From: Gemmatimonas sp. UBA7669
Lineage (GTDB): Bacteria; Gemmatimonadota; Gemmatimonadetes; Gemmatimonadales; Gemmatimonadaceae
Length of the DNA: 64,000 nucleotides
Assembly (NCBI RefSeq): GCF_002483225.1
Contig: NZ_DLHL01000051.1
Location: forward strand, 124,001 to 188,000
Direction of reading: 5' to 3'
Shown: piece by piece, positions 36,001 through 43,828 of the stretch
Numbering within the stretch: position 1 is the stretch's first letter
Layout of the letters: the number at the start of each line of letters is the position of its first letter
The notes under the pieces: generated by a model
Databases searched by the model: none
What the model saw: only the letters and a program-made list of their open reading frames with translations
What the model was told of the DNA's origin: nothing
Position numbers and translations under genes: made by a program

Positions 36001-37539
36001 ACGCGTCGTGCGCGCGGCCCGCTCGCCTTCCCGCGGCGTCGCACCGCGCGACGGCTTTGCATCGGTCTGCTTACCGATCTGCCTGTCAATCTGTTTGATG
36101 ACGAGCGCATCAGCCAACGGATAGGCGTGCGCCCATCCCGCCGCCTCGAGCGCGTACAACAGCAGTTGCAGTGCCGCCTCGTCGCCCATTGGGGCGGCGC
36201 CCTCCGGCAACTGCCAGGCATCAACGGGCATCTGCTGGCGCAGCGCCCGCAGCAAACCGGCGCGCACTGCGAGTGGCGCGAACTCGCCAATCAGTGATGG
36301 CAGCTGACGAAACCGTCGCTCGGTCCACAGGCGAGGCGGAAACGAGGCCTGGGGCCACGAGGGCGTGCGTGGTTCGGTGAGACAGGCCCCGAAGGTGACC
36401 CACACATCGGGCTGTTCGCCAAAGACGTGCGCGAGCCGCGTGAGCACGCCGGCATGGGCCAGTCGTTCCTGCACGCCGAGCGGAATCACAATGTCGTCGG
36501 CGCCCAGTTGCAGGGCCGCGTGTCGCGCGAGTGGTGAGCTGGCGAGATCGGGGAGAAGATTCCGCGTGGCGCCTGCCTCACGTGCCCCCGCGCCGCGATG
36601 CAGCCGCACACGTGCATCCTGTTCGGCGGCCTTGCTCAGCGCCCGGCGCAGCTTGTCGTTGCTGGAGTGGTCGTCGAGCAGCAACAGGGCATTGCCGTAT
36701 CGCTGCTCGCGAAAGGCATTCAAAAATGCGGACAGCTGCGGCTGATCGTCGTCCTCCACTCGCGTCACGATGACAAAGCGCTCGCGCCAGCTGCCTCCCT
36801 GCGCGGCATTGCGTGGCGAGTGCTGGCCCGGCCCGCGGCAGATGACCACCAGCGTATCGTCGATCGCGCCCTGCACCGGATGCCGCGACCAGTACTCGCG
36901 GTCCTCGTTGGGCGGTTCTCCCCACGTGGGCGTGAGCGTTTCGCGTCGCGCCATGGTGCCCTGCGGCAGGGGATGATGTGCGGCACTCGGGCGGCCGGTG
37001 CAGTCTGGCCCGGCCATGCCACAGGTCTGAATCCGGCACCGGACCGACTGCAGACCAAGATCGAGCGCGCCGGCGAGCCTCTCGATGTAGTCGGGGGCGT
37101 AGTCGTCGTCGTCGTCCACGAAGGCCACATAGTCACCCGTGGCCATGCGGAGCCCGTGATTGCGCGCGGCGCCCTGGCGACCGGTGGTGCAACTGGTGAC
37201 CCGGATGCGCGGATCCGCTGGCAGCGTCGCGCGCACTGCGTCCTCGGCGCCTGCAGCGGGGTCGTTGTTCACCACAATCAGCTCGAACGGCGGGCGTGTC
37301 TGGCCGGTGGTCAGCTGACGCACCGTTTCCGGCAGGCAGTGCAGCCGTCGGAAGCTGGCCATGATCAGGCTGACTCGGCCCGGCCCGTTCGACAGGGCCG
37401 GCGCGGGAGGCGTGGGAGCGGTGGGCGAGGTGGGCGAGGTGGGCGAGGTGGGCGTCACGGCAAACCGGCGTGATGGGGGGGACGGCGGGCTCAGCGCCCC
37501 GTCGTTGGGCCGTAAGCAAACAGGGTCTCGCGGCGCCAC
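33082..37539 (-). CDS. Giant multidomain glycosyltransferase (two GT2 plus GT4 modules)
   Basis: 1485 residues with several transferase modules in one chain. Residues about 55-240 are a GT2 domain (RVSLIMASFRRLHCLPETV, FELIVVNNDP, VAFVDDDDDYAPDYIERL). About 265-460 is a second, more divergent GT2-like domain (LLLLDDHSSNDKLRRAL). About 565-935 is a GT4 module with GEGWGYPYMEAMAAGL. About 955-1330 is another GT4 module with GEGFGLPIAEAMASGLP. About 1335-1480 is a partial GT-B-like tail. The start is uncertain: ATG 37539 overlaps the upstream gene by 49 bases and precedes a Ser/Pro/Thr repeat, so GTG 37458 is possible. Confidence 0.85.
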   Translation of the reverse strand: MAPRDPVCLRPNDGALSPPSPPSRRFAVTPTSPTSPTSPTAPTPPAPALSNGPGRVSLIMASFRRLHCLPETVRQLTTGQTRPPFELIVVNNDPAAGAEDAVRATLPADPRIRVTSCTTGRQGAARNHGLRMATGDYVAFVDDDDDYAPDYIERLAGALDLGLQSVRCRIQTCGMAGPDCTGRPSAAHHPLPQGTMARRETLTPTWGEPPNEDREYWSRHPVQGAIDDTLVVICRGPGQHSPRNAAQGGSWRERFVIVTRVEDDDQPQLSAFLNAFREQRYGNALLLLDDHSSNDKLRRALSKAAEQDARVRLHRGAGAREAGATRNLLPDLASSPLARHAALQLGADDIVIPLGVQERLAHAGVLTRLAHVFGEQPDVWVTFGACLTEPRTPSWPQASFPPRLWTERRFRQLPSLIGEFAPLAVRAGLLRALRQQMPVDAWQLPEGAAPMGDEAALQLLLYALEAAGWAHAYPLADALVIKQIDRQIGKQTDAKPSRGATPREGERAARTTREFAIRAMPAAPPLDDLPGIESKTLTADAPVGMVDVPSVAPVLWAGAFYDPSGYGTEARGFVRALDQRGIAPLLRRVGNHSERFRAASPAALRDRVDHLLALPDPEHCIGVLHLPPMFLERLTAADYMVARTMFETDGLPASMVARCNQMDEIWVPSSFNEQTFRKAGVRARLVRIPGAIDTTRFSTPVAPLAIADARRTVFLSTIEWKPRKEWQTLLRAWADAFTAQDDVCLVFRSSVPGSSERDHGPAINHDIDEFLASIGRTRRELAPILVIGHALPESDMPRLYAAAHAYVAATSGEGWGYPYMEAMAAGLLTIATRWSAHLDFMHDENSLLCEVERMVPAVDPFVGDLSGQRWARPDARHLSALLRIVVDDPERAAQLGRRAREDMTTQWTWDRVGAAVQERLVELSARPSLAAVRTPQRALATQPAASTGPVVRWEGPFFTHSSLGVVNREVGSALLRQGGMTLVPRPTYRHDFLPDIAPTSAHAALAARMGAPAPRPADVHVAHQWPPVLHAPSEGAWVLMQPWEYAGLPAEWIPVLRDQADALWVYCSWQRECAIASGVPPEKVQVVPLGVDSQRFTPDGPRFPLQTRKRTKLLAVGGIIPRKGMDVLVQTYLRTFTQADDVCLVIKGLSARWAYHGNQGQKDFAELPALVAATGGPEIEFIGDTLDDDAVAALYRACDVFVAPFRGEGFGLPIAEAMASGLPVIVTQVGPMLDLCDEHTARFIPYTRAEVPAHIVGAEPGLAPFWWAEPDTEVLARHMRELVASPDEARAMGARARQRIVDHFSYDHSARAVQQHVRALTGHAPARFAASAAFSKDGPVFPLDQPRGTVLFFQPQWHSDEWRDLVRACLQAYRQSDDVSLVLALDPAQGFAADRVGHELAALRKELGLADADAMDVLLVPDMLDEAVIASLLRAADRVLVAARDIATHARAAAVGVAVVSPVSPAALRAIDRAAPPTSAEFSAP
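37425..37455 (+). repeat. Short tandem 9-bp repeat in the 5' end of the giant GT gene
   Basis: About three copies of a GGGCGAGGT unit. On the minus strand they encode the Thr-Ser-Pro repeat near residue 35 of the giant glycosyltransferase. The tract probably varies in copy number by slippage without breaking the frame. Confidence 0.6.
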
Positions 37540-39002
37540 AAGGCCAGCAGCTCCGGAACTCGTGCCACAACCGCTGGCCAGCTGGCGGGTGTGGACTCCC
37601 GCAGCAGCCGCATCGAGGGGTACCAGGCCGACCGCTCGCCGGATGGGCCCCAGCGCCAGTCGGGCGTGTAGGGCAGCAGCACCAGGGTTGGAAGGCCAAG
37701 CGCCCCGGCCAGGTGGGCCCCACCCGTGTCTACGGAAACCACCCCATCCAATTGCGACATCAAGAGTGCGGTATCAAGCCAGTTATACGACAACTGTGGC
37801 ACAGCCAGCGAAAAACCGGCGATTGGCGGCTTGTCCGGCAGCAGCCAGGTCCACTGCACATCGGGCAGCTCGAGCAGTGCCGCCAGGGCCGGCTGGTCCA
37901 GGTCCCGGAGGTTGGTGGCCAGAAAATCCGGATTTCCTGAGGGAATGAGGCCGAGGCGCAGCGGTCGATTCTCCGCCGGTCGAGGCTCACCCGAGGTTTT
38001 GTGAGGTGCGTCGTTGAGGGAGGTCCGCAGATAGGGGACCCGCCCGGCCAGAGTCTCTCCCTCGGTTCCCAGCCGTAACGGCAGGGAGAGCAGCGGCACG
38101 GCGAGCTCGGTGGCCGGCCCCGCTCCGGGGGCAAACGCCGGAAGTCCCGAGGCCTGCAACAGGGACAGCGTGGATTCCGGCGCCTCGAGCACGACCTCGC
38201 CCGCACCGCGTTCGGCCAGCAGCGGCACGAATCGTACAAAATGAAAGAGGTCGCCCACCCCCTGCTCCATGAGCACGCGGATGGAGCGGCCCGCGAGCGC
38301 CTCGCCGCGCCACCAACTGCAACCAGATGAAAGCGGGGGCACCCCGCGGTGCTCAAAGTCCTCCCAGCCGTGACGGGTGGGACCCTGAATGAGCCGGGTA
38401 AGGGCGCGCTGCATTCGAGTCGGGCCATGCAGGGGCCGCACGGCTTCCGCCTTCTTGAGCCAGGCCAGTGCCTCATCGAATCGCAGCTGGGCGTGACGCA
38501 CCTGCGCGGCCGTCAGCAGCAGCGCCGGATTCTTCCTGTCCTTGGCCACTGCCTGCTCAGCCAGTCGCCACGCCTGGTCCAGCGCGCCAAGTGCGCGATG
38601 GGCCGATGCCATGGCGCCCAGCATCGCCGGATGCCCGGGGCGAGTGCGCGCCACCACCTCCAGCAGGGTCAGGGCCTCGGCGGGTGCGCCCACATCCAGG
38701 CAAAGGGCCGCGAGTTCGTAAGCGACGGTGTCCGTCGTGGCGGCAAGATTGGCCACCGCCAGGGATCGCTGCAGCACGGCGCGCGCGCGCGCGCGGCGAC
38801 CTGCCAGTTGCCAGGCCGCTGCCGCCAGACGGGCCACGCCGAGGTCCTGCGGCAGCAGGTCGGATACGGTCTCGAAAGCCCGCGCCGCGTCCTGATGGCG
38901 GCCGGCGCTCATGGCCGATTCGCCCGCCGCCAGCTGCGCGGCAAGCTCCGGTGGGCTGGCGGCCGCAGCGTTCATGGCCACCGGCGTGATGGACCGGGCC
39001 AC
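37491..39002 (-). CDS. TPR-containing GT9/SPINDLY-like glycosyltransferase
   Basis: 503 residues; a second Met nine codons in (38975) is a possible start. Residues about 20-205 are TPR-like helical repeats (AARAFETVSDLLPQDLGVAR, EALTLLEVVARTRPGHPAML, ALLLTAAQVRHAQLRFDEAL). About 225-500 is a GT-B domain with RVLMEQGVGDLFHFVRFVP and the nucleotide-binding end VSVDTGGAHLAGALGLPTLV. This architecture is common next to flagellin genes and in O-GlcNAc-transferase relatives. It is divergent from fliC, 173 bp away, so it is the best candidate here for direct flagellin glycosylation. Confidence 0.85.
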   Translation of the reverse strand: MARSITPVAMNAAAASPPELAAQLAAGESAMSAGRHQDAARAFETVSDLLPQDLGVARLAAAAWQLAGRRARARAVLQRSLAVANLAATTDTVAYELAALCLDVGAPAEALTLLEVVARTRPGHPAMLGAMASAHRALGALDQAWRLAEQAVAKDRKNPALLLTAAQVRHAQLRFDEALAWLKKAEAVRPLHGPTRMQRALTRLIQGPTRHGWEDFEHRGVPPLSSGCSWWRGEALAGRSIRVLMEQGVGDLFHFVRFVPLLAERGAGEVVLEAPESTLSLLQASGLPAFAPGAGPATELAVPLLSLPLRLGTEGETLAGRVPYLRTSLNDAPHKTSGEPRPAENRPLRLGLIPSGNPDFLATNLRDLDQPALAALLELPDVQWTWLLPDKPPIAGFSLAVPQLSYNWLDTALLMSQLDGVVSVDTGGAHLAGALGLPTLVLLPYTPDWRWGPSGERSAWYPSMRLLRESTPASWPAVVARVPELLALWRRETLFAYGPTTGR

Positions 39003-39131
39003 CGGCGGCAGGACGGTGCCGACGGTGTGAGGGAAAGGGCCGGAACGACCGGAAAAAAGCGGAGCGCTCTCAAGTTCTGCGGGCCTCGGACGACACTGAA
39101 AACCGACCGCGATTCGATAGTCGGATCCGGA

Positions 39132-39168
39132 GAGGCACGGATGCCTCAGATATCAACATCACGGAGGA
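39132..39168 (+). promoter_or_regulatory. Likely CsrA-binding sites in the flagellin leader
   Basis: A perfect 6-bp hairpin (GAGGCA 39132-39137, TGCCTC 39142-39147) presents CGGA in its loop. CACGGATG matches the core of the CsrA consensus (ACARGGAUG). A second GGA pair sits in the ribosome binding site ACGGAGGAT (39161-39169), about 24 bases downstream. This two-site layout is the one used for CsrA repression of flagellin in Bacillus. FliW is encoded at 20825. Confidence 0.65.
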
Positions 39169-39175
39169 TAGACTC

Positions 39176-39928
39176 ATGCGTATCAACACCAACGTCGGCG
39201 CCCTCACGGCTTCCCGCAACGCGTTCGTGAACAACATGGCCACCGAGAGCAGCATGCGTAAGCTGAGCTCGGGTCTGCGCATCAGCCGTGCGGCTGACGA
39301 CGCGGCCGGTCTGGCCATCGCGAACAAGCTGCGCGCGCAGTCCCGTGGTCTTTCGGCCGCGGCGACGAACGCCGAGCAGGGCAACGCCATGTTGCAGATC
39401 GCCGAAGGTGCCGCCCAGACCATCGAGCGCATCATCGAGCGTCAGAAGGAACTGCTCGTGCAGGCGGCCTCGGGCCAGAACGCCTCGGTGTCCTCGACGC
39501 TGACCACGGAGGTCTCGACCCTCTCCAGCGAAATCACCCGTATCCGTGGTGCCGCCACGTTCCAGGGCACCAACGTGTTCGCCAGCGTTTCGCTGGCTGT
39601 GGATGACACCGGCGCGGCGTTCTCGGTGAACGCCACGCTGGGCGCGACGGCCAACCCGACCACGGTGGCCAACGCGGACTCGAACCTGGACACGGTCAAC
39701 AGCACGCTGGCCGCGATCGGTGCCGGTCAGAACCGTCTCGACTACACGGTGCAGAACCTCAAGTCGGCGATTGTGAATGTGAAGGCAGCCGAGTCGGTCA
39801 TCCGCGACGTCGACATGGCAGAAGAAATGGCCAACTTCACGAAGAACAACATCCTCACGCAGGCGGCGCAGGCCATGCTGTCGCAGGCGAACCAGGGTGC
39901 TCAGAGCGTGCTCAGCATCCTCCGCTAA
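39176..39928 (+). CDS. fliC: Flagellin FliC
   Basis: Filament subunit. It has 250 residues, short, essentially the D0/D1 coils with little of the exposed D2/D3 region. The N-terminus is MRINTNVGALTASRNAFVNN, then SSGLRISRAADDAAGLAIAN. The C-terminus is DVDMAEEMANFTKNNILTQA and AMLSQANQGAQSVLSILR. The central 110-170 stretch is Ser/Thr/Ala-rich and is the likely site of O-glycosylation by the pse pathway. The ribosome binding site GGAGG lies 8 bases before ATG. No strong promoter is found; TTCGATAG (39113-39120) resembles a sigma-28 -10 but has no -35 at the right distance. Confidence 0.97.
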   Translation: MRINTNVGALTASRNAFVNNMATESSMRKLSSGLRISRAADDAAGLAIANKLRAQSRGLSAAATNAEQGNAMLQIAEGAAQTIERIIERQKELLVQAASGQNASVSSTLTTEVSTLSSEITRIRGAATFQGTNVFASVSLAVDDTGAAFSVNATLGATANPTTVANADSNLDTVNSTLAAIGAGQNRLDYTVQNLKSAIVNVKAAESVIRDVDMAEEMANFTKNNILTQAAQAMLSQANQGAQSVLSILR

Positions 39929-39958
39929 TAGCGGAACCACGCACTGAATCGTGATGGA

Positions 39959-39990
39959 CCCCGGGGTCGGCGTAACAGCCGGCCCCGGGG
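39959..39990 (+). terminator. GC-rich hairpin between fliC and fliD
   Basis: 13-bp arms (39959-39971, 39978-39990; CCCCGGGGTCGGC with one mismatch) with a 6-base loop. There is no T-run on the + strand, so it is a weak intrinsic terminator or an RNA-stabilising end for the abundant flagellin transcript. Confidence 0.6.
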
Positions 39991-40031
39991 ATTGGCCATA
40001 GCAGGGCCTTACGCGTCACCAGGAAGGAACC

Positions 40032-42083
40032 ATGACCACCCCGCTCAATTTCGGTGGACTCAGCAGCGGCGTTCAGTGGAACAACATCGTCGATACGACG
40101 ATCAAGGCCCTGGAAGCCCGAACGGTCACACCAATCACCGATCGGATCACGCTCCGGAACAAGCAGAAGGACGCGTGGACCAAGCTGCAGTCGCTCGTCG
40201 AAACGCTCAACAGCGCCGCCCTCGGTGTCCGACGGGCGGGATTTGGCGGTTATGCGACCACCGTCCCGACCAGCGCCACCAGCGGACGCAGTCTGCTGAC
40301 GGCGGCGGCCAGCGCCTCGGCCACTCCGGGCCGCTATCGCGTGGAAGTGGTACAGCTGGCCGATACGGCCAAGCTCTCCGGCGGCTCGGTGGCCGACACC
40401 TCGGCTGCTCGCAATCTGAGTGGCACCTTCGCCATCAACGGGGTCAATGTCAGCATTGACGCAGCAGATTCGCTGGCGGGCATAAGAGACAAGATCAATG
40501 CGGCCAATGCCGGTGTCACCGCTTCTGTGGTGTCGGAAGGGGGGACGTCCGGTCGCCTCGTGCTTACGGCCAACACCGCGGGGGCCACAGGCCTCACGGT
40601 CACCGATGGCACCGGGGCCCTGGGCCGTGAACTTGGTTTCCTCGATTCCCGATCCAAGCCCATATCGTCAGCCACCGTGGCCGCGGCGGCGGCACTGGGT
40701 CTGGCCGTGTCGCCTCCCCCCGCGTCCATTCGTGTGGGGAACGTCACCATCACGGCGGATCTTCAGAACGAGTCCATTGCCACCATTGCCGCCAAGATCA
40801 ACGCGGCCGGTGGCTCGGCGTCGGTTGAGCAGGAACAGTACGGCGACGAAACGCGCTACCGCCTCGTGACCGACGGCAACGTGCGGGCGGTGGACGGCGA
40901 CGCCAATTCGCAGGCCGTCATTGATGCGCTGGGCATGGCGGCGGGCGCCTATGGTTCCATCCGGCAGACGGTGCAGTCGGCGGCGTTCACCGATGGCGCA
41001 GACGCAGCCGTCACCTCGGCCACGTCGCTCACGGCCCTCAAGGTGAACGGCGTCTCGGCAGGTCTCGCGGCCGGCGATGCCATCAACATCCGCGGCACAC
41101 GCGGGGACGGCACGGCCGTCACCTACGGTCTGGTCATCCAGCCCGGTGACACCATGCAGACCCTGCTCGATCGCATCAACGATGCCACGAGCGGCTTTGG
41201 CTCGGGCACGCGCACCGCCACGGCCGGCCTCGGCCCCGATGGACGCATCCGTCTCACGGACGATACCGGCGGCACCTCGCGTCTGTCCCTGTCGCTCTCG
41301 GTAACCAAGGCGGATGGTTCCACCGCCACACTGGGCACCAGCAGCACCGCCGTCGCGGGCCGCACCCGTGAAGCGCAGCAGGGCCGCGACGCTGTCATTC
41401 GCGTGGACGGCCAGGAGTACACGCGCACCAGCAACAGCATCACGGATGCAATTGCGGGTGTCACGCTCACGCTGCAGAACTCCGAGCCGGGCACCTTCAT
41501 CGACGTGGAGGTGGCGCGCGATGAGAAGGGCGCCGTGGACGCAGCCAAGAAGCTGGTGGACGGCTACAACGCCATCAAGGACTTCTTCGACGAGCAGCGG
41601 GTGCCCGACGCACCGCTGTACGCCGACGGGTCGCTGCGCCGCGTCATGAATTCCTTCACTGACGCCCTGCGGACCCAGGCGTCCGGCAACGGCACCTACA
41701 CCAGCGCCACGCTGGCGGGTCTGGTGCTCGATCGCACCGGCAAGCTGACCTTCAACGAAGACACCTTCAAGAAGGCCTACACCGAGAAGCCGGCGGAAAT
41801 CGAAACGCTCTTCGGCATCGGCGGACTGGGCACCGCCTTCGTGACCGCCACCGACAACGCCACCCGCTTCGGCGAAGGCGCGATCAGCGTCAACATCCAG
41901 AACATCATCGAGAACGTCGCGTCGCTGAAGGACAGGGAAGTACTGGCGACCCGCCGCCTGGATGACCGGCGCCTGCGTCTCATTGAGCAGTACACGCGCA
42001 TGGAAGAGGCGATGTCCCGCCTGCAGTCCCAGAGCAATTCGCTGATTGCCAGTGTACAGGGACTTCAGGGCGGCCAGCGCTAG
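40032..42083 (+). CDS. fliD: Flagellar filament cap protein FliD
   Basis: Cap under which flagellin polymerises. It has 683 residues, long for the family. The FliD_N domain is at 1-100 (NFGGLSSGVQWNNIVDTTIK, with RNKQKDAWTKLQSLVETLN). The C-terminal domain (about 430-680) has VDGQEYTRTSNSITDAIAGV, KLVDGYNAIKDFFDEQR and the final RLRLIEQYTRMEEAMSRLQS coil. The middle contains repeated flagellin-hook-like INDAT/IN motifs, consistent with extra exposed domains. The ribosome binding site AGGAAGGA precedes the ATG. Confidence 0.95.
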   Translation: MTTPLNFGGLSSGVQWNNIVDTTIKALEARTVTPITDRITLRNKQKDAWTKLQSLVETLNSAALGVRRAGFGGYATTVPTSATSGRSLLTAAASASATPGRYRVEVVQLADTAKLSGGSVADTSAARNLSGTFAINGVNVSIDAADSLAGIRDKINAANAGVTASVVSEGGTSGRLVLTANTAGATGLTVTDGTGALGRELGFLDSRSKPISSATVAAAAALGLAVSPPPASIRVGNVTITADLQNESIATIAAKINAAGGSASVEQEQYGDETRYRLVTDGNVRAVDGDANSQAVIDALGMAAGAYGSIRQTVQSAAFTDGADAAVTSATSLTALKVNGVSAGLAAGDAINIRGTRGDGTAVTYGLVIQPGDTMQTLLDRINDATSGFGSGTRTATAGLGPDGRIRLTDDTGGTSRLSLSLSVTKADGSTATLGTSSTAVAGRTREAQQGRDAVIRVDGQEYTRTSNSITDAIAGVTLTLQNSEPGTFIDVEVARDEKGAVDAAKKLVDGYNAIKDFFDEQRVPDAPLYADGSLRRVMNSFTDALRTQASGNGTYTSATLAGLVLDRTGKLTFNEDTFKKAYTEKPAEIETLFGIGGLGTAFVTATDNATRFGEGAISVNIQNIIENVASLKDREVLATRRLDDRRLRLIEQYTRMEEAMSRLQSQSNSLIASVQGLQGGQR

Positions 42084-42090
42084 CCGATAC
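42064..42090 (+). promoter_or_regulatory. Candidate sigma-28 promoter for fliS, overlapping the fliD end
   Basis: TTCA (42064-42067), 15 bases, GCCGATAC (42083-42090). The -10 matches at seven of eight positions; the -35 is weak. It spans the fliD stop codon and ends 58 bases before fliS. Confidence 0.4.
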
Positions 42091-42148
42091 TAGTAGGGGA
42101 AGGGCAGCTCGCCCACCGTCGTTTCACCTTGCTTCCGCCACGCGTCAC

Positions 42149-42547
42149 ATGTCATACGGCACCATGCAGGCGAACTACCGCGAGATGGAGATTCACGCCG
42201 CCTCGCCCGAGAAGTTGCTCTGCATCGTCTTCGAACAGCTGGTCGTGAACCTCGAGCGCGCGCGCATCGCCATTGAGCGCAAGGACATCGAATTGCGGGT
42301 GGTGTCGTTGCGCCGCGCCCGCGAACTGGTGACCGAGCTCCTCACCACACTCGACGTGGAGAAGGGTGGCCAGTTGGGTGTGGATCTCGCCGGGATCTAC
42401 CAGGTCATGCTCTATGAGCTGGTGGACGTGGGCATCCGCGGCGACCTCAAGGTCATGAAGCAGCTCATCAACATTGCCACGGCGTTGCGCGACGGGTTCA
42501 CCGGCGCCGCGCAGCAACTGGCAGCGCAGCGGCTCAAGACGGCCTGA
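42149..42547 (+). CDS. fliS: Flagellin export chaperone FliS
   Basis: Binds the flagellin C-terminus in the cytoplasm. It has 132 residues, standard length. Family pattern: YREMEIHAASPEKLLCIVFE at the N-terminus and KGGQLGVDLAGIYQVMLYEL in the middle, followed by the helical end. The stop overlaps the next gene's ATG (TGATG). Confidence 0.93.
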   Translation: MSYGTMQANYREMEIHAASPEKLLCIVFEQLVVNLERARIAIERKDIELRVVSLRRARELVTELLTTLDVEKGGQLGVDLAGIYQVMLYELVDVGIRGDLKVMKQLINIATALRDGFTGAAQQLAAQRLKTA

Positions 42548-43035
42548 TGCGCCCCGACTTTCAGCAGGCCCTGCTGGCCATGCAAAGCGCCCGCAACGCC
42601 AGTCCGGCGCCATCACGTCGTAGGGAGGCCGCGCGCGAGGCGCTGGCCCTTTGCGCCGGTGCCGACGCGCTGGCGCGGGAGGCGGCCGCCACGGCGCTGG
42701 CTGATGAACACCGCCTGCTGGCCCTGCTCGAGCAACGCGACGAAATGCTGCAGGACCTGGCCGAGCAGTTGCTCATCCTGCGCACGGAACGTCCCACCGC
42801 CGACAGTATGCTCTACGCCGCCACCGAGCGGGTGGTGGACGATGCCGACGCGCTGATCGCGGAGGTTTGTTCGGCCGTGAGCACGTCGCACCAGGTGACG
42901 CTGGACCTCGCGGCCAAGGTGGCGCGCCGCACCGAGGAGATCCGCGCCGAGCTGGACGCCGTGCAGCGCACCTCGGTGGCGAGCGTCGGCTACGGGGCCG
43001 TGGCCGCCCCGCGCCTCGTGGACCGGTTCCGCTAA
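42547..43035 (+). CDS. Putative flagellar export chaperone (FlgN/FliT-like)
   Basis: 162 residues, almost entirely helical. It starts at the ATG overlapping the fliS stop by one base. Residues 50-90 (ATALADEHRLLALLEQRDEM, then LAEQLLILRTERP) follow the FlgN pattern of a helix with an acidic/leucine face. The place after fliS is where fliT often sits. The C-terminal region has a long amphipathic helix and a positively charged end. Which substrate it serves cannot be told from sequence. Confidence 0.6.
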   Translation: MRPDFQQALLAMQSARNASPAPSRRREAAREALALCAGADALAREAAATALADEHRLLALLEQRDEMLQDLAEQLLILRTERPTADSMLYAATERVVDDADALIAEVCSAVSTSHQVTLDLAAKVARRTEEIRAELDAVQRTSVASVGYGAVAAPRLVDRFR

Positions 43036-43112
43036 GGCGCTCGCTGAGCCTTCAGCCTGCGTGACCACCCTCCTCCTCCCTCGAGGGCGGTCAGGCAGAC
43101 GGAGATCCGACC

Positions 43113-43376
43113 ATGACCCACGATCCGGACGTCTTTGGACAGCTGTTGCAGGAGAAGTTGCAGGAACTCGACAACGCGGCGGCCGAGGAAGCGGCGCTGG
43201 CGGTCGATGAGATTGAGCAGTTGCGGTTGCAGGCCGCGCACCTCGTCACAGGGGTGACCGGCCACCCGTGGCCCACCGGGGCCGCGGTGCACTACCAGCA
43301 GGACCCGGGGGCGCCCACCGCGGCGCCGCCAACCCTCGATATCCGTTGGCCGGCCCGTCCCCCGCGACCGCGGTGA
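43113..43376 (+). CDS. Small unknown protein with helical N-terminus
   Basis: 87 residues. The first 45 form a probable coil (DVFGQLLQEKLQELDNAAAE, AALAVDEIEQLRLQAAHLV). The C-terminal half is Pro/Ala/Gly-rich and disordered. A GGAG sequence lies about 9 bases before the ATG. Its gene order within the fliC-flgM segment suggests a flagellar role. No family is recognised. Confidence 0.5.
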   Translation: MTHDPDVFGQLLQEKLQELDNAAAEEAALAVDEIEQLRLQAAHLVTGVTGHPWPTGAAVHYQQDPGAPTAAPPTLDIRWPARPPRPR

Positions 43377-43449
43377 CGGACTGGAGATGTCGAGATCTCG
43401 TCGGGCGACAGGGACGTCGCGTTCCGCACAACGGAAAACTGGTTCAAGG

Positions 43450-43477
43450 TAAAGTTACGGACCGACGCTGCCGATAG
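43450..43477 (+). promoter_or_regulatory. Sigma-28 promoter of flgM
   Basis: TAAAGTTA (43450-43457) with 16 bases from TAAA to GCCGATAG (43470-43477). Seven of eight -10 positions and a strong -35 match the consensus; the spacer is one base longer than usual. The start codon follows 24 bases after the -10. Confidence 0.78.
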
Positions 43478-43501
43478 TCCCCAGTAGGAGGAGGAACCCC
43501 T

Positions 43502-43786
43502 ATGAAGATCAACAGCTACATCGACTCTCTGCGCATTACGCCGACGAGCTCCCCGGCCGTCCAGCGTCCCGTTCAGGAAGTCCAGCAGGTCCCGGCCCCC
43601 AAGCCGGTGAAGTCGGACTCGGTCCAGATCTCGGACGAAGCGCGGCGCATGAGCGCGGCGCCCCGCGAGTCGCTCGATCCCGAGCGCATCGCCGAGCTTC
43701 GGCAGAAAGTCTATTCGGGCGCCTACAACACCCTGGATGTGGTGGACCAGGTCGCCCGACGCATCCTGACCCGCGGCGATCTCTAA
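43502..43786 (+). CDS. flgM: Anti-sigma-28 factor FlgM
   Basis: Binds FliA (sigma-28) until the hook is complete, then is exported. It has 94 residues, normal length. The N-terminal export region is Pro/Gln-rich. The C-terminal sigma-binding part is DSVQISDEARRM followed by DPERIAELRQKVYSGAYN and VVDQVARRIL. A strong ribosome binding site (AGGAGGAGGA) precedes the ATG. It lies under its own sigma-28 promoter, as in enteric bacteria. The fliA gene is not in the window. Confidence 0.93.
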   Translation: MKINSYIDSLRITPTSSPAVQRPVQEVQQVPAPKPVKSDSVQISDEARRMSAAPRESLDPERIAELRQKVYSGAYNTLDVVDQVARRILTRGDL

Positions 43787-43828
43787 CGCCGCTCCCTTGA
43801 TTCCGGCGACCCCAGGAGATTGGCGGTT

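Noticed and set aside
39113..39120. TTCGATAG as the sigma-28 promoter of fliC
   Set aside because: The -10 match is five of eight and no TAAA-like box lies 15 or 16 bases upstream; kept only as a remark in the fliC entry.
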